Source of the DNA: Rostratula benghalensis
Taxonomy: Eukaryota > Chordata > Aves > Charadriiformes > Rostratulidae
Assembly (NCBI GenBank): GCA_013399305.1
Contig: VXAI01000158.1
Location: 1,492,843 to 1,556,842, forward strand
Reading direction: 5' to 3'
Length of the DNA: 64,000 nucleotides
The translations under genes and the position numbers were made by a program. How positions within the stretch are numbered: the first letter of the stretch is position 1; the number at the start of each line of letters is the position of its first letter. Below are positions 13,178-25,520 of this stretch, one piece after another. The notes beneath the pieces were generated by a model. That model saw nothing but the letters and a program-made list of their open reading frames with translations. It ran no database searches and was not told the origin of the DNA.

Positions 13178-13362
13178 GATGTGGAACAGGTTGCCCAGGG
13201 AAGTTGTGGATGCTCCATCTCTGGAAGAGTTCAAGGCCAGGTTGGATGGGGCTTTAAGCAACCTGGTGTGCTGGGGGTTGTCCCTGCCCAGGACAGGGGG
13301 GTTGGAACCGGGTGATCTCTTGCAGTTCGAACCATTTTGTGATTCTATGATTTTGTAATTCT
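13178..13362 (+). mobile_element. CR1 LINE 3' end
   Basis: The segment reads GGAACAGGTTGCCCAGGGAA, then TTCAAGGCCAGGTTGGATGG, then GGGGGGTTGGAACCGG, and ends in ATTCTATGATTTTGTAATTCT. This is the standard CR1 3' untranslated region plus degraded ATTCTATG octamers, in sense orientation. It is 5'-truncated, as most CR1 copies are. Confidence 0.95.
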
Positions 13363-14930
13363 ACATCTCATGTCTTTTTGTGTTCTCTTATGTGAAGAGT
13401 TGCTGGTATTCATTACCAATGTGCTTGTGTGTCTGTGTCTATTTAGAAGAGAGAGAAGAAGAGACCAAAATAGTTTTAAATTTTAAACAGAAGCCTCTTT
13501 TCTTCTGAATCAAATCCCATCCTTTCTGCAGGAAGAATCAAAAATGTCTCTACTCAGCTGCTCCTCCTGTCAATAATGACCAACATGAAGCATATTGCTG
13601 CTCAGGTCTTGGTCCAGGAAAGGGATAATTATCTCCTGGGTCAAGGAGGAGCCCAAAGTCTGATGTCAGAGTCTATGTACTGGGGAGGCAACCTTGCCTC
13701 AAGGCTATGTTCAGAGAAAGGTTTCAAGACATGGGGGAAATTAAAGGGGAACACCTAAGTCACTGACTTACTCCTGTGAAGCTACAGACAGCTACACAGG
13801 CAGAACAGGAAGTTAAATGATGCACAGATTGTTCTTTCCACTCAACAGACATAAAGCACTTCACAGAAAGCTGGTTAAGAAACTGTAACTTTCTATCAAA
13901 AGCAAGAAGGAGAAGGGTCATGGCTAGACTTTCTGCAGTAGCAGCTCATTTCATAGCTGAGATTTCAAGTGGCAGTGAGCTTGAGGGAATGTTCTCCCAG
14001 GAGCGGGGACATATAGACACTTGTATTTTCTCACAGAGATGGACACATCCAGTGGCCACATGAAGAGCTAGAGCCAAACTTCCCTTCATCATCATCATCC
14101 CATAAGAGTTTAAGACATTCAGGTGTACAGTCCTACTGCAGTTTGCTGGAGTTTTTTTTCTAGAGATAAAATTCACACAGAGCTCTGTGAAGTGCACTGC
14201 TGACATTGTGAAAACAGACAGAAAACTTGTGACCTCCTGGGAATGATCTGGGTGATGTTCTGCATCCCTTAATGAAATATCTAGGCATGGATCCTGGTCA
14301 TTCCGCTATGGGGAAAAGAGCTCTTATCCCTGTGTAGCACGAGTCACAATAACAAACAACAGGGACACAAACTTATCATTCCAGAGAGTCCTAGGATAGC
14401 AACATAAGATAAGAGAACCCTTTTCTCACCATAGACACAAAGACTATCTGACAGAGGAAGGACAACTCTGGGGCAATTTCTAGGACACTCGTTTCATATG
14501 CTAGGTGCTGGGATGTTGCCTCTCAACACCACCACACCGTCCATGCCTAAAGTTACAATCTGGATGATAATAGCACTACAACGAGTTGACATCTTTAAAG
14601 CATCGTGGATTTTTAGTGAAAAGAAGATCACCAAGATAGCTATAAAAAACAAAGGGAGTGAGTGAGTGAGTCTCCTGACAAAGTCACTTCTCAGAGGACT
14701 CAGCAGAATTTGATGAAGCCCAGCCTGCTTTAAATGACAAAAGTTGGAGGAGCTATCAGCCAGAAACACACTCCTCACACTGGCAGCCAGGTTCAAGCCC
14801 CTTTCCCCTTCCTCATTGCAGAGCCTTTGTCCTCTTGCCAGAAGCCTGCCTGCAGGCAACATCCAGCTTTCTAATAAAGCAGCTCCTTTGTCAATGACAG
14901 TAATGATTATCTCCTACAGCTGCCCGTGGT
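13363..14930. other. non-coding, nothing recognised
   Basis: Single-copy sequence with a short (GAGT)4 run near 14657-14675. The minus frame at 14494-14862 (122 codons) overlaps a plus frame and shows no domain or splice boundaries I trust. Confidence 0.45.
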
Positions 14931-15330
14931 GTTGCATTTTGTAACACAATTTGGCCGCCTTTGGCCCCGGTTAGTTCTATTTAACGTACTGCAGGGGGTT
15001 CGCTGTTTGATCTCTAATTGATATAATTGACTGGGAATAATCAGGGCAGCTTTATAGATTTTTATTGATAGCTAATTTTCCTTCATCCATTGTTTAATTT
15101 GATAAGACTATAACCTAATTTATTGCCACTCTGATAGGGATCCATTACCCTTTTGACAAATGCTTCTGGGGCCCACTTGTCAGCAACTGATTTGAAAGAG
15201 CTGTTAAGCCTACAGAGCCCATCATTAGTTAATGGCAGTTTAGAAAGCTAATGGCATTATAAATTAAGATCAATAAGTACATGGAAATTACAGTTGTTCA
15301 GCAAGACACCACTATATTATTAAACAAACA
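14930..15330. promoter_or_regulatory. candidate conserved non-coding element
   Basis: A 400-base repeat-free block rich in homeodomain-type cores: CTAATTGATATAATTGAC, TTTATTGATAGCTAATTT, CATCATTAGTTAATGG, AAAGCTAATGGCATTAT and AAATTAAGATCAATAAG. It also has TTTGGCCGCCTTTGGCCCC near its left end. This texture is characteristic of deeply conserved developmental enhancers, and of the non-coding blocks I marked here it is the most enhancer-like. Conservation itself could not be tested. Confidence 0.35.
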
Positions 15331-15845
15331 TAATCCTCTACCTTTGGTTAATGCACACACAGGGAGCTTCCGAGTGAGTTTCAGAGCCGAATAAAGCCAG
15401 GTGATTAGCAAAGGAAGAACCTTTCTCTGGTGCTGGAATTGCCAGACTAATTCCTAAAGGATCTTTGCAAGAAAAGAAAGAAGCCAGCACTGCTTTATTT
15501 TGCTGTACAAGCAACCCGAGGCCTCAAAACACCCTCGCACAAAACAATACCCCTCTTGCTTCCTTGGGTTTTGATCTGCTCCAACAACCCTTTCAAATGC
15601 ATAATACAAAATCAGCAAAGGAGAGGCTCCTGGATTTATCCCAGGGATAAAGAAAAGCAAACATAGAATCTCTCGATAATTTTACATAGCCTCCACTTAA
15701 TTCCTCACAAGGATTGATTGGCATTGAGTGATGTTTGATCGCTTTGGACCAAAGCAGGCTGATGTGCACATTGAGATTGTTCCCAGCAAAGCGCTGTCAT
15801 CTAGTGAATATGGCAAAGAAAAGGATGTCAGAAAGCCAGGAGACA

Positions 15846-15910
15846 GCTTTGGCTTCACCACTGACTAGGTATAGGACATTAAAAAAGTGACTTAATCTCC
15901 TACAGTTTTT
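15846..15910 (+). repeat. possible MIR SINE fragment
   Basis: CACTGACTAGGTATAGGACA followed by AAGTGACTTAATCTCC matches the pattern of the MIR core ('actagctgtgtgaccttgggcaagtcacttaacctct'). It is a short, ancient, diverged copy. Confidence 0.45.
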
Positions 15911-18450
15911 TGCAAGCTCACTCTCTCTCAGCCACCTAAGTTGAGGGTTAGGCATTTGGGAGCAATCCTGGTTCACTCAGGTTTAGTACAGATAAGCTTC
16001 AACCTCAGGCATGTCTCTAGACTTTGATGTAGTATAATATAAATAAATAATATAAACAGCTCAAGCAGTCAGCTGAAGCAAGCATGGGGCAGAAGGGATA
16101 AGATAGTTTGGGAGAAGAAAGAGAACCATAACAAGTCCAGCAATAACCTAAGATCTGTGTGTCTGGCAGAAAATACCTTCCCACTGACCACCTAGGATGT
16201 CTATGGCAAATGTATTGTTTGTTTAGGTGAGTCAGTGAATGCTCTGCTGGGCTCTGTGTGCAGACTAGGAATGGACAACTGTGTTTGTCACATACCTAAA
16301 CATCTCCCCTGCTCTCTGAGAGGGGCAGAACATCCCTGTTTTCAACACAGGTCTGTGCAGTCCTGTCTTGAAGCAGATCCGCTTTTAAAGTTTTACAAGA
16401 GAAGGGGAGAGCATGGCAAAGCCTAAAACCCAGTTCCAGATCCTTGCCTGGATTTCACTTTGAACCCAAGACTAGTCTGAAGGCTGGTCTGATGAAAATT
16501 CAGGTGACCCAGATACCTTCTACTCTTTGAAGCATGAGGGCAATATGCCATAATCACCCCGGCAATGACCACTGCAGAGGAGCTCCATTGGCAGTGGATC
16601 GGTCTCGTGACCTGCTGCTTGATTTCATGTCCCACTTCATTGCTAAGTGGGGGGCCTGAAATTAAATTTTGATGAAAGCCTAAATGCCTGGTTGGAACAA
16701 CCCTCTGCCCTTGCTCTGATGGCTGCTTCCTTTTTCTGTCATCCCAACCTCATTCAGACAAGACTGGTAGGTAAATCTTAGTGATTCAGATACTAACTCT
16801 TGATGTATTGAGGTCCTTCTAACTGTCTAATTTCATTTTTAAGACAATCAAGATAAGACAAACTACTAAACTTGTCAACAGCTTGTCCGTATTGACAGAA
16901 ATTTTGGCTGATTTACAGATAATCAGCTTATTGTGTAGAAAGACTATTGGGAATTTCAGTTGTTTCCTTAATGAAATAACAGCTTTTCAGATAGAAGTTA
17001 TTTATGGTGGCCATACCCCTAACAATAGTGTTGAAAAGCAATAGAGATGAAATATTCTTATTCTGTTTGTCCTCTGACTACCTTGCACAAATTAACGATG
17101 TGTTACGTCAAAGCGTTGGCCCAGGAATAAAATTGACTTCCTAGGTGTGAGGTTCATCTTACATTACTCGGGTATCTCAAAATTAACAGTGAGACTTCAG
17201 AACTGACAGCAGCTTTTGAAGTATGCTTTTCCCCTCTTTGATATTATAAACTGATACAACTCCAGTGAATCTAAGAGATTTAAACACACCAAGGATCTAA
17301 CCACTGCTCCTGAAAGCTATTTGGTATAAAACTGGAAATTTGAGATATAAATTTGTTCCAGATGGATATCAGAGGTACCAGCAGGTGAGTTTTCGCTGCT
17401 GGCTCTTGCTACCAAGTGTAAAACTGTGGTGGCATGGAAGGCAGACACAATGGTCTGGAATTGGTTCTGTCCACCAGTGACAGAAGGAGCATCAGTCAGA
17501 TTTGCTCTCTTACATCTGAGGAGCAAAAAGGACCAAATTTATCATTAGGTGACTTATATCTTGCAGTTGGCTTCAAGGAGAGCAATGGTTGCATATGGAG
17601 AAAACTATTGCTGTTGGGTTAGTCTGAAGAGCCATCTATACGTCTGGAAGAATAAAACATAGTTCCCCCTGCAGATTGCCCAGATCCATTCAATTGATAA
17701 GAAACAAATTGAATGGGGTTGAAAATGAGAAATTAATCCTAACCTCACTCTCCTCTTATGCCTTTGCAAATCAGGAGCAACTCTGCCAAAGCCTTTGAGG
17801 CTGTTACACCTCCACATAACTGCAAAGCCCATTGAAGTTGGTGGGCCAGGTTCTCCACAATGTGGAAATAAATGGTCACTGACCTCAAGTCATTTACATC
17901 CCCTGCCCATCGGTGAAGCTATGCACCTTGAAAGCTGGTGCTTCAACTTAAAGGAGGTGTTTTGAAAAACATGAAAATGGAGCTGTTTCATTATTTCCAT
18001 AGATAAACTGTTACTTGGGCTTATCCTGGTCACTGTAATCCTGAGACTCTGCTGTCAGCTTAGGCACCGGTTGTTCTTGCCCCACTAGTTTTGGTGTCAA
18101 AAAGGAATTTAGCCTCCTACAACCCAGATTACACAGACTTTACAGCTCAGAAAACTTTGAGGCAGTGTCTAGATACTCACTTCTCCCAGTCAGTGCCGTT
18201 GCAGTAAGATGCAAAACCAAGGAATCTCCATCCTCTTCTGCTTCTGCTAGACCCTAGGCAACACAGCTGGCCCCAAGGCAGTAAAAATAGGACTGTCTAT
18301 TTATCCCCTAATGAAACAGAGCCAAGGCAAGAGTGACAGGGAGAAGCAGAGTATGGTGGTGGAGGGAGGAACTAAGCCACCTCTTCACTTGAAATAAAGC
18401 AGGCAAGATTACAAGGCTTGTGTACAATTCTCCACGGTCCCTAAAGTCTC
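15911..18450. other. non-coding, nothing recognised
   Basis: Single-copy DNA with scattered short frames and no recognisable gene or repeat. A small AAGCCCATTGAAGTTGG phrase near 17825 could be a trace of an old interspersed repeat, which I cannot name. Confidence 0.45.
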
Positions 18451-18454
18451 TTGC

Positions 18455-18760
18455 AAAAAGGTAGAAATGAACTAATTTATTAGTAAAATCACATCAGGGG
18501 CAGTAATTTCATGTTAGTGAATTTACATGTAATAACATTAGATTTCCAGCCCTCCATATCAGCACACTGTGGTCCTCTTGGATGATGAATGAGCTGCCTA
18601 AAGAAAGATGATAGTTTGATTGTTTTCACAGTGAACGGATCAGCATTTTAATTTCTTGCCTCTGTGTTTATTGCTTATTTGGCCCCTTGCTCAGCTTGTA
18701 AAAACTTGGCTAAATGGAAATGAATAAATGTAATTACTGCGGGTGACAGTGGTAATCTGT
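18455..18760. promoter_or_regulatory. candidate conserved non-coding element
   Basis: A repeat-free AT-rich block with TAATTTATTAGTAAAATCAC, ACATGTAATAACATTAG, GCATTTTAATTTC, TTATTGCTTATTTGGCC and AAATGTAATTACTGC. The density of TAATTA-like, TTATT and CAAT-type words resembles vertebrate enhancers. No coding potential is evident. Inference from texture only. Confidence 0.25.
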
Positions 18761-19339
18761 GTGGGTTTTTCATATTGCCTTTGCCAACGTTAATCTAATC
18801 ACTAGAGAATATGTGTCACTGCACAAATACACTGACAGAAAGCAGAGTCCTCAGTCAGTGCCAAAGATGTGGAGGCTGGAAAGAGTTCCTGCTGGTGGGG
18901 GTCTGTTGCTAGGACAAGGCTTTAGTGCACTGGCCTATAGATGATGCATATCATCACCTTCACATCCTACACAACCTGTCCAGGAGAAACAGTAGTGATA
19001 CAAACCAGTGCTGGAACTTAATGTGAGTTTTTTCCCAAGCTTTACTGCTTTTCAGGTGTCTCCTAGAGACTTGACAGCAGATATGTGTGTTATGGTTACT
19101 CCTCAGATGATCTGACCCCTATTTCTCTGCCTGTCAGGTAAAACCCTCTCTTATCCTATGTATGGGTAGCACAAGATTTGTTGGAGCCATGGGTCTAGGA
19201 CTGGACCACTAGTTTTTTTTCACAGTAACATGTGAAAAAAATGTACATAAAAATAACAGACATGTTGCCTAAGGCTTTACTGGGCAGTCCTCTGAGGAAA
19301 CACATCCAGTGCCTGACAAGTGTGTAGATATTTGTGGAG

Positions 19340-19430
19340 ATATCATCTCCCTGTTATTAATGGGCAAGAGAGATTCAGAAGGACTAATTGATTTTCCAAA
19401 AATCACACAAGGAGTGGGATTCAGCTGCAT
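19340..19430 (+). repeat. possible MIR SINE fragment
   Basis: The order CTCCCTGTTATTAATGGGCA, then GAGATTCAGAAGGACTAATT, then TTTTCCAAAAATCACACAAG follows the MIR 3' half ('ccccattttacagatgaggaaactgaggc...cttgcccaaggtcacac'). It is diverged, so confidence is moderate at best. Confidence 0.4.
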
Positions 19431-21893
19431 TTAAATACTTGCATACGTGTATAGACACGAATGATGTATTGAAGCTATGTATTGAAGCTCCTGTTCTAGT
19501 CCATGGAAATCACAGGGAGATTCAGCTACTGGTATAGATACACATATAGATACTTAGTGTCATTTAAAAATGTCCAGGAGTTGTCCTGACATGACACAGG
19601 ACTTAAGGAACACTCTCTTTGGTTCATTTTGGATACCTACCCTTAGGTTTGTGTACCTGGATCTGAATGATGCCTAATAAATCCAGAGTAGAACTGAGAT
19701 AAAAACCAAGATGTCCTCACTACCAGCAGAAACATAACGAGCTGAAAATCTTTATTTAAGCTAAACCTAATAAGGCTGAAGATTTTGTCTGTGAGTTAAC
19801 ATACAAATACACATCAGAATCTGTGTGCTTCAGTAGTTATTAAACACATCTGTAATCTACAGTTTAATAATTTTACTAAAAATTGACTAGTAAAACACCT
19901 CAAAAAATAAAGTTGGAAGCAATTGCAGGGCAGTTGCCTTGTCTCCTAAGCAAGCTTTTCACCAGCTAACTATAGCTGTTAGTTATTATCGGATGTTTGA
20001 TGCTACACAGGGGAGTTATTCCTGAGGGAGAAGACAAGCAAGATGAGGAGAGCACTTGGCCCATGTACCTTCCCCAAATCATTCTTTTAGTTGCTCATAA
20101 ATTTTATTGATGTGGCAGAGGGGAGGTAAGAAAGACTGAAGAAGATTCCCCAGTAACTCATACCTCAGTAGTAACCCCTTATCGAAGCCTTCATGGCCTT
20201 AGGGTTGGACTAGGATCTAGCATGGCTAAGAGAAGAAGTTTATCAACTTGAGTCAATGTTTTGGATTAACCACATTAGGCAGCTAACCATCCCAGCTCCA
20301 AACCAATCCAGCTAAGAAGTTACCTTCTCTGTCTGAGTGCTGACAAACTCATGTCAGTTCTGTCTCCTGTAGGTCCACATGTGAGCTCAGTCACTTTATA
20401 CCTGAGCATCTTTTTTGGACACACCACCTGAGAAGCTTTCTTACCTGCCAGCTGTAGGAAGTCTCTGAATGGCGAGACAGTGAGTGTTTTTGTCTATGGT
20501 CATTTTTGAATGGACTTAGGACTGCGCGTGTCCAGTACAGCAGTAGATGGAAGAAAGCTGGCTTGCATGGGAAGCAGAAACCCCCAAATATGTCCATGAG
20601 CATTTGCAATGTGCCAACCAGAGGATTTATGAGGCCTGAACAAAAAAGAAACCCTATGGGTCAGGTGAATGTCACCTCCGAACATCAGGAAGCACCAGGA
20701 AATTTTGTATTGTGCACGAGTCCTCGATTTCCCATCATCACAAATGCTGATAATGTCCCCAGCGTTGTCCAGAAATTGTATGAAATACCCTGCCATGTGC
20801 CCAAGGAGATTATAAAGACATGAAAAGAAGGAGAGGATGCCAGCACTTATTGCAAGAGTAGTACCGACTCAAAACCCAAGGGTGGTTCAGTGAAGCAGTT
20901 CTGGGACTTAATAATACATGATGCTGATAAGAACTTCTTCATCTCCTGCTCAAGTCAGATGAGATGAATAACACCCCATAGAAAGGCACTCATAGGAATA
21001 TGGTCTGTGATTGGTTCTTCCTGTGGTTCAAGACAGCACAGGGAGCTAAAATTTATGTAGTAGGTCTTTGGCATCCCTGATATCTACAATTCACTGTCAC
21101 ACCTCCTATTCCCGTACACATGTAGACAAAACACATGCAAAACAGTCATCCATTTTAGGGTTGGGGAACCGAGGCACAAAGGCTGTATCTGTGTTTGTAA
21201 TTGAAACATTTCCAGGACACACTCTGCTCTGCAGCCATGTGACATTGTCTGGTTGTGACTCTGCAATTAAACTCTTTTTAGCTTTCAGAATAAGGTGATC
21301 ATACCAAAACTGTCCACTGGGAATGGTCCACAGTTGATGCTGATTCCCAAAATACATCCAGGGGCGGTCTACGAAGGGGTTCAGTTCACTTGTCAAAGCT
21401 ACACTGACAGCAGTTCCAGTACCACCATGGTGATGGCCACTGCAGGTGCACCGAGATAAGCACATGAAATCAAAGTTCATCCTGAATCAAAAGTTCAACC
21501 TGAACTTTTTCTAGGAATAGTTTAAGCCATGAGACTATCTTCTTGTACCAAAGTTCAACCCTGCACAGCTCTTGTCTTCACCTCTTCCCTGTTGCACCTG
21601 ACATCTGAAGCATTATATCTATTAAGAGATCTTTCTAAATATAGCCATTTATACACTTCTGCCACCTTCTGTGTTTGTTTTCTGTAGGTCAGCACTGGTT
21701 GCACTTCCCAGTGCTTTGAGGCCAACAGTCAGTGTGGGCAGAGACAGAGGTTCCCATCTTTGTTAGATCTACAGCCATGCCCAGAACCACTCCACATAAC
21801 CCCTAAAGTTTATGCTGCCACTTTGCCTCTTCCCCAACTCCCTCTCTTGGATTTGTTTGACTTACTTAGACTCTTTTGTACTTACTTCTGGCT
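19431..21893. other. non-coding, nothing recognised
   Basis: Contains a 13-base direct tandem copy (ATGTATTGAAGCT twice, about 19465-19491) and a weak MIR-like phrase near 21140-21180. Overlapping frames on both strands at 20500-20823 (105 codons plus, 98 minus) show no domain and no splice context. Confidence 0.45.
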
Positions 21894-21979
21894 GTTCTAC
21901 ACACAGTTTATGCACCAATTTAACTAAATCAGTTTAGAAACCAATTTAGTTAAATCAGTACAAACCCCTTGGGTAGAAC
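21894..21979. mobile_element. MITE-like hairpin element
   Basis: An 86-bp near-palindrome. The outer ends are a perfect 7-bp inverted repeat (GTTCTAC at 21894-21900, GTAGAAC at 21973-21979). The inner arms are a perfect 12-bp inverted repeat (ATTTAACTAAAT at 21918-21929, ATTTAGTTAAAT at 21944-21955) around a 14-base loop. The structure suggests a short non-autonomous DNA transposon end or MITE. I see no clear target duplication. A related phrase (TTTTAATTTAGTTGAACTAA) recurs near 22772-22791, so the two could be parts of one larger old element. Confidence 0.45.
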
Positions 21980-24900
21980 CAGATGGAGAATACCTTTAAT
22001 TGATTTAATGTGAGTCAGGGTTTTTTTAGTTGATATGCCCTATTTTCTTGTTGATGTGGATCAGCAATACCCCACCATCAGTATGAACATGGTCTCTCAA
22101 ATCTATGAAAGGGGGGAATTTACCCATGAGAAAATAGGTCCGTTTGCATTCCCAAAGTATTTGAATAAAGGTCTTGGTTTTCTCTTTTGCTCCTCCCACT
22201 CCTGGCGAGTAGCTGCTTTCTATGCTTAAAATAGACCATAATTTTTATTATAATTATTCATTTGAAGAGGTGAGACGAGCAGAAGGCTCTGGAGAATTGT
22301 AATAGGATAGAAAGCCAACACTACAAATACAGTGCACGTCACTAGTGACTTGGAAGCTGTAACGATCCTCTCACTGAACAAAAAAGCCTTGGAAAATTAT
22401 TCCATTTCACACTTTCACATTTTATAACCCTCATATTAGGCAGACTGAGAAGAGAGAGCTGAGACTGAATGTACAACGGGATTCTCCTGAGGCTGAGAGA
22501 AACGGGAGTGGGAAAGGAATCCGCCACTCTACCCATGTCCCGTCTGCCAACAGAGATCTCTGTATCCCATGTTCTGTCTTTCATAGACATTACATTATTG
22601 TTTATGCAGGTACAGTCAGCAAAATAACTCCAAATTAATTGAAGTTGGAATTTAAATTGCATTCAGTTGGACACAATTCTAAAGGAACCTGAACTATCTA
22701 TTGCTTCACCCGATGTTAAACTGAATGAAGCAAAACTGAATTAAAGCCCCTTTAATTCTCAATGAGAGAGTCCACACAGCATTTTAATTTAGTTGAACTA
22801 ATCCACTTCAAAAAATTAATTCAGATTAATTTTCCTCAGTATCCCTGAGCAGATCTGCAAAGCTGCCTGAGGGAGTTGGGAGCAATTTCCCTTTATATGG
22901 AAACCAAATGAAATAGGCTCTGGTCCAATGGTAACTCCACAATAGTGCCTTGTGTGAGCACTGTTATTCCAGAATGAAATAGAGAATCACTTCAGATTAT
23001 CTGTTGTGCTCTATGCCCTCATCCTGCCTTCCGTCACAATAATCTCCTTAATCCCAACAACGTAAGAATTGAACCACGAGATTTCTAATTCCCATACCAA
23101 ATTCTCATCCACAAAATTAAATGACAACATGGAATAGTAATTTAGATTCTGGTTATTTTTATGGGAAGCATTCCTTCCAAAATGAAAATAAACATGCCTT
23201 CACCCTACGCTGAAGGGGTTTTAATTTCAATAGATCTGAGGCTAATTGGAACCCTGCAAACAAGTCAGGGGTAAACTGGAATCTCTTCCAGTTTACCTTA
23301 CGTTGCAGTAAATGTAGTGACACAGGTATCTGTAAAAAGAGGAAACAAAAAAAGAATGAAAGAAAACAAGCTGATTTTTTAAAGTTGCAATAGTCTGATC
23401 CTCTGAATTTCACTACTGCAAGTGAGAGTTCGGATATATTCTCCAAAGAAGCAGTATATTGGCCGTATCATTTTCATTTTCTTTTTATATAACGTTTAAA
23501 TTAATATAATTATTTTCAATTAAATAATTGAAATTTTATTTCAATTACATTTCTTCCTGATTTCATGACCTTTTCCTCTCTCTTTTCCTTTGTGGTTTTC
23601 TTTTTCTTTTTTTTTTTAGAGATAATGAATAGCAACTTTGGAAAACTCCGTGCCCTTTTGCATCTCATTTTATAGCGGAAAAAGGTTTTGGCTTTATTTT
23701 TCTCAGGATAGAAAGAAACAGATTCTTTTTGAGAAAACCAAGCTATTTAAAGTGGGATAAACTTAGACACTGGCCCATACAAATCCTAAAGCATGTGAAA
23801 AGCAATGTTCAGCATTTTGTACTAACACAGTACTGCAACTTGTGAACTCATGATAGCGTTCTTACTTTGAGGCAGCCAGTTGCAGAAAATCAATAATCAT
23901 GCAGTAGCTCTTGCAGAAGAACTCGCAGGTACAAAACACACATTTTTTTTCTTTTTTTTTTTTTTTCCTTTTTTTGCCACTGGGAGAAAGATTTTACTGC
24001 TGAACTTCTTCACTAAAAATAGTGATTTTAGGTCATTGTCATCCATGAAACAAGGGAATGTGTTTCTTGCATTTTTTCCATTACTCGCTTCTCTTAACAT
24101 CCTTGTTTTTCTTTGTGCTTTGTTTAAAAAAGCCACATTGAAAATATAGAGGTTTCAGATGCTTCTTGCAGTCTGGATGAGAAAACAGCAGCGTGTTCTG
24201 CTCTAAGTCTTCTGGAGGGAGAGTTGTGAGAGACTGTACAGAAGGGTCCTTCCTACAGCAAATAAATCAATATTAGAATGTAAATTATTCTTATCTAGTC
24301 ATTACCACTCTTTGAGACTTCGCTGGTAAAGCAGCGGGTGGAAAAAATGTCTCATTTTTGTGGAGCGTCCTGTTGGTGGCAGCAGCTACAGTACATTGAA
24401 TACATCAGCAAAAATAAGCCTATTTTGGCCTTCAACCTGCTGTTTACAGGTAGAGAGGTGATTGTGGGTGACAATATCCCAAAATCTGATGACTTTGTTG
24501 TGTCTTCAGCAGTTCAGCTTTCACAGAAAAACAAGAAAAGGAGCAGGGCTGGGGAGGGGACGGGAGGGGAACCCAAACCCAAAGCTGAGTGCCAGGAGCA
24601 CTGCAAAACAAAAATGAGTATGAAAGTTGAGAGCTGGCAAAGCTGTGAGCCTAAAAGATAAAGCTGGGAGCTTGATCTGGTCTGTGTGGCTGGGGAAAGT
24701 GATGGAAAGTGAAATTGCAGAGGGAGAAAGGGAGGGAGGCAGGGATGGGGACAGGGATCACCTTAAGGAGGAATGTTGAAAGCTTGGTGTTTTTCTAAGT
24801 AATTTGCTTGTTGTGTACCTCATGAGGGGGAAGAGAACAGAGAAAATAGGAGGAGAACAGGAACATCTGAGGAGGAGTGACACAGTTTTCCAATCAGAAC

Positions 24901-25205
24901 AAAATCAATAAATCCCTTCCTTTTATCTCTCTTTCAAGCAGACAAAAAGAACTCATTGAGCATAAAACCTCCTTTCCTTCCTCCCTCCCCTTTTTCTTAA
25001 GAAATCAGTTTTTATTCTGGGGGTGGTTTAGAAGCAGAATTTTTCTGACTTTGTTTTTGATTTCAGGAGTTTCCAGTTTTACCTACCTGACTGGGGTCTC
25101 TCTCAAGAGTGGCTGCCTTTTTCAAGATTTGCTGCAGACACCCACACTGGAAATGCAGCATCTTTAAGCTGGATGGCCATACAGCTAGTGAGGCTCCTGA
25201 AAATG
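21980..25205. other. non-coding, nothing recognised
   Basis: AT-rich single-copy sequence, with a poly-T/C tract at about 23942-23977 that creates an artefactual Phe/Lys-rich frame on each strand. A frame at 24338-24661 (107 codons) has no recognisable similarity. Confidence 0.45.
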
Positions 25206-25209
25206 ATGG

Positions 25210-25517
25210 AAAGATGGAGATAAACCTTTTACTAGAGTCTGTAGCAATAGGGCAAGGGGGAATGGTTGTAAACTGAAAGAGGGGAGATTTAGATTAGATA
25301 TTAGGAAGAAATTCTTTGTTGTGAGACCCTGGAACAGGTTACCCAGGGAAGCTGTGGCTGCCCCATCCCTGAAGGTGTTAAAGACTAAGCTGGATGGGGC
25401 TTTGAGCAATCTGGTCTGGTGGGAAGTGTCCCTGCCCAGGGCAGGGGGTTGGAAGTAGATGATCTTTAAGAACCCTTTCAACCCAAACCATTCTATGATC
25501 CTACAATTCTATGATCT
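25210..25517 (+). mobile_element. CR1 LINE 3' end
   Basis: Sense-orientation CR1: GAGATTTAGATTAGATATTA, GGAAGAAATTCTTTGTTGTG, CTGGAACAGGTTACCCAGGG, AAGCTGGATGGGGCTTTGAG, then ATGATCTTTAAGAACCC and terminal CTATGATCCTACAATTCTATG octamers. It is 5'-truncated at about 310 bp. The long minus-strand frame over it is antisense translation of the repeat. Confidence 0.96.
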
Positions 25518-25520
25518 ATA

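Noticed and set aside
20500..20823. Overlapping 105- and 98-codon frames on both strands
   Set aside because: Both strands are open over the same bases and neither shows splice boundaries or protein similarity; most likely chance.
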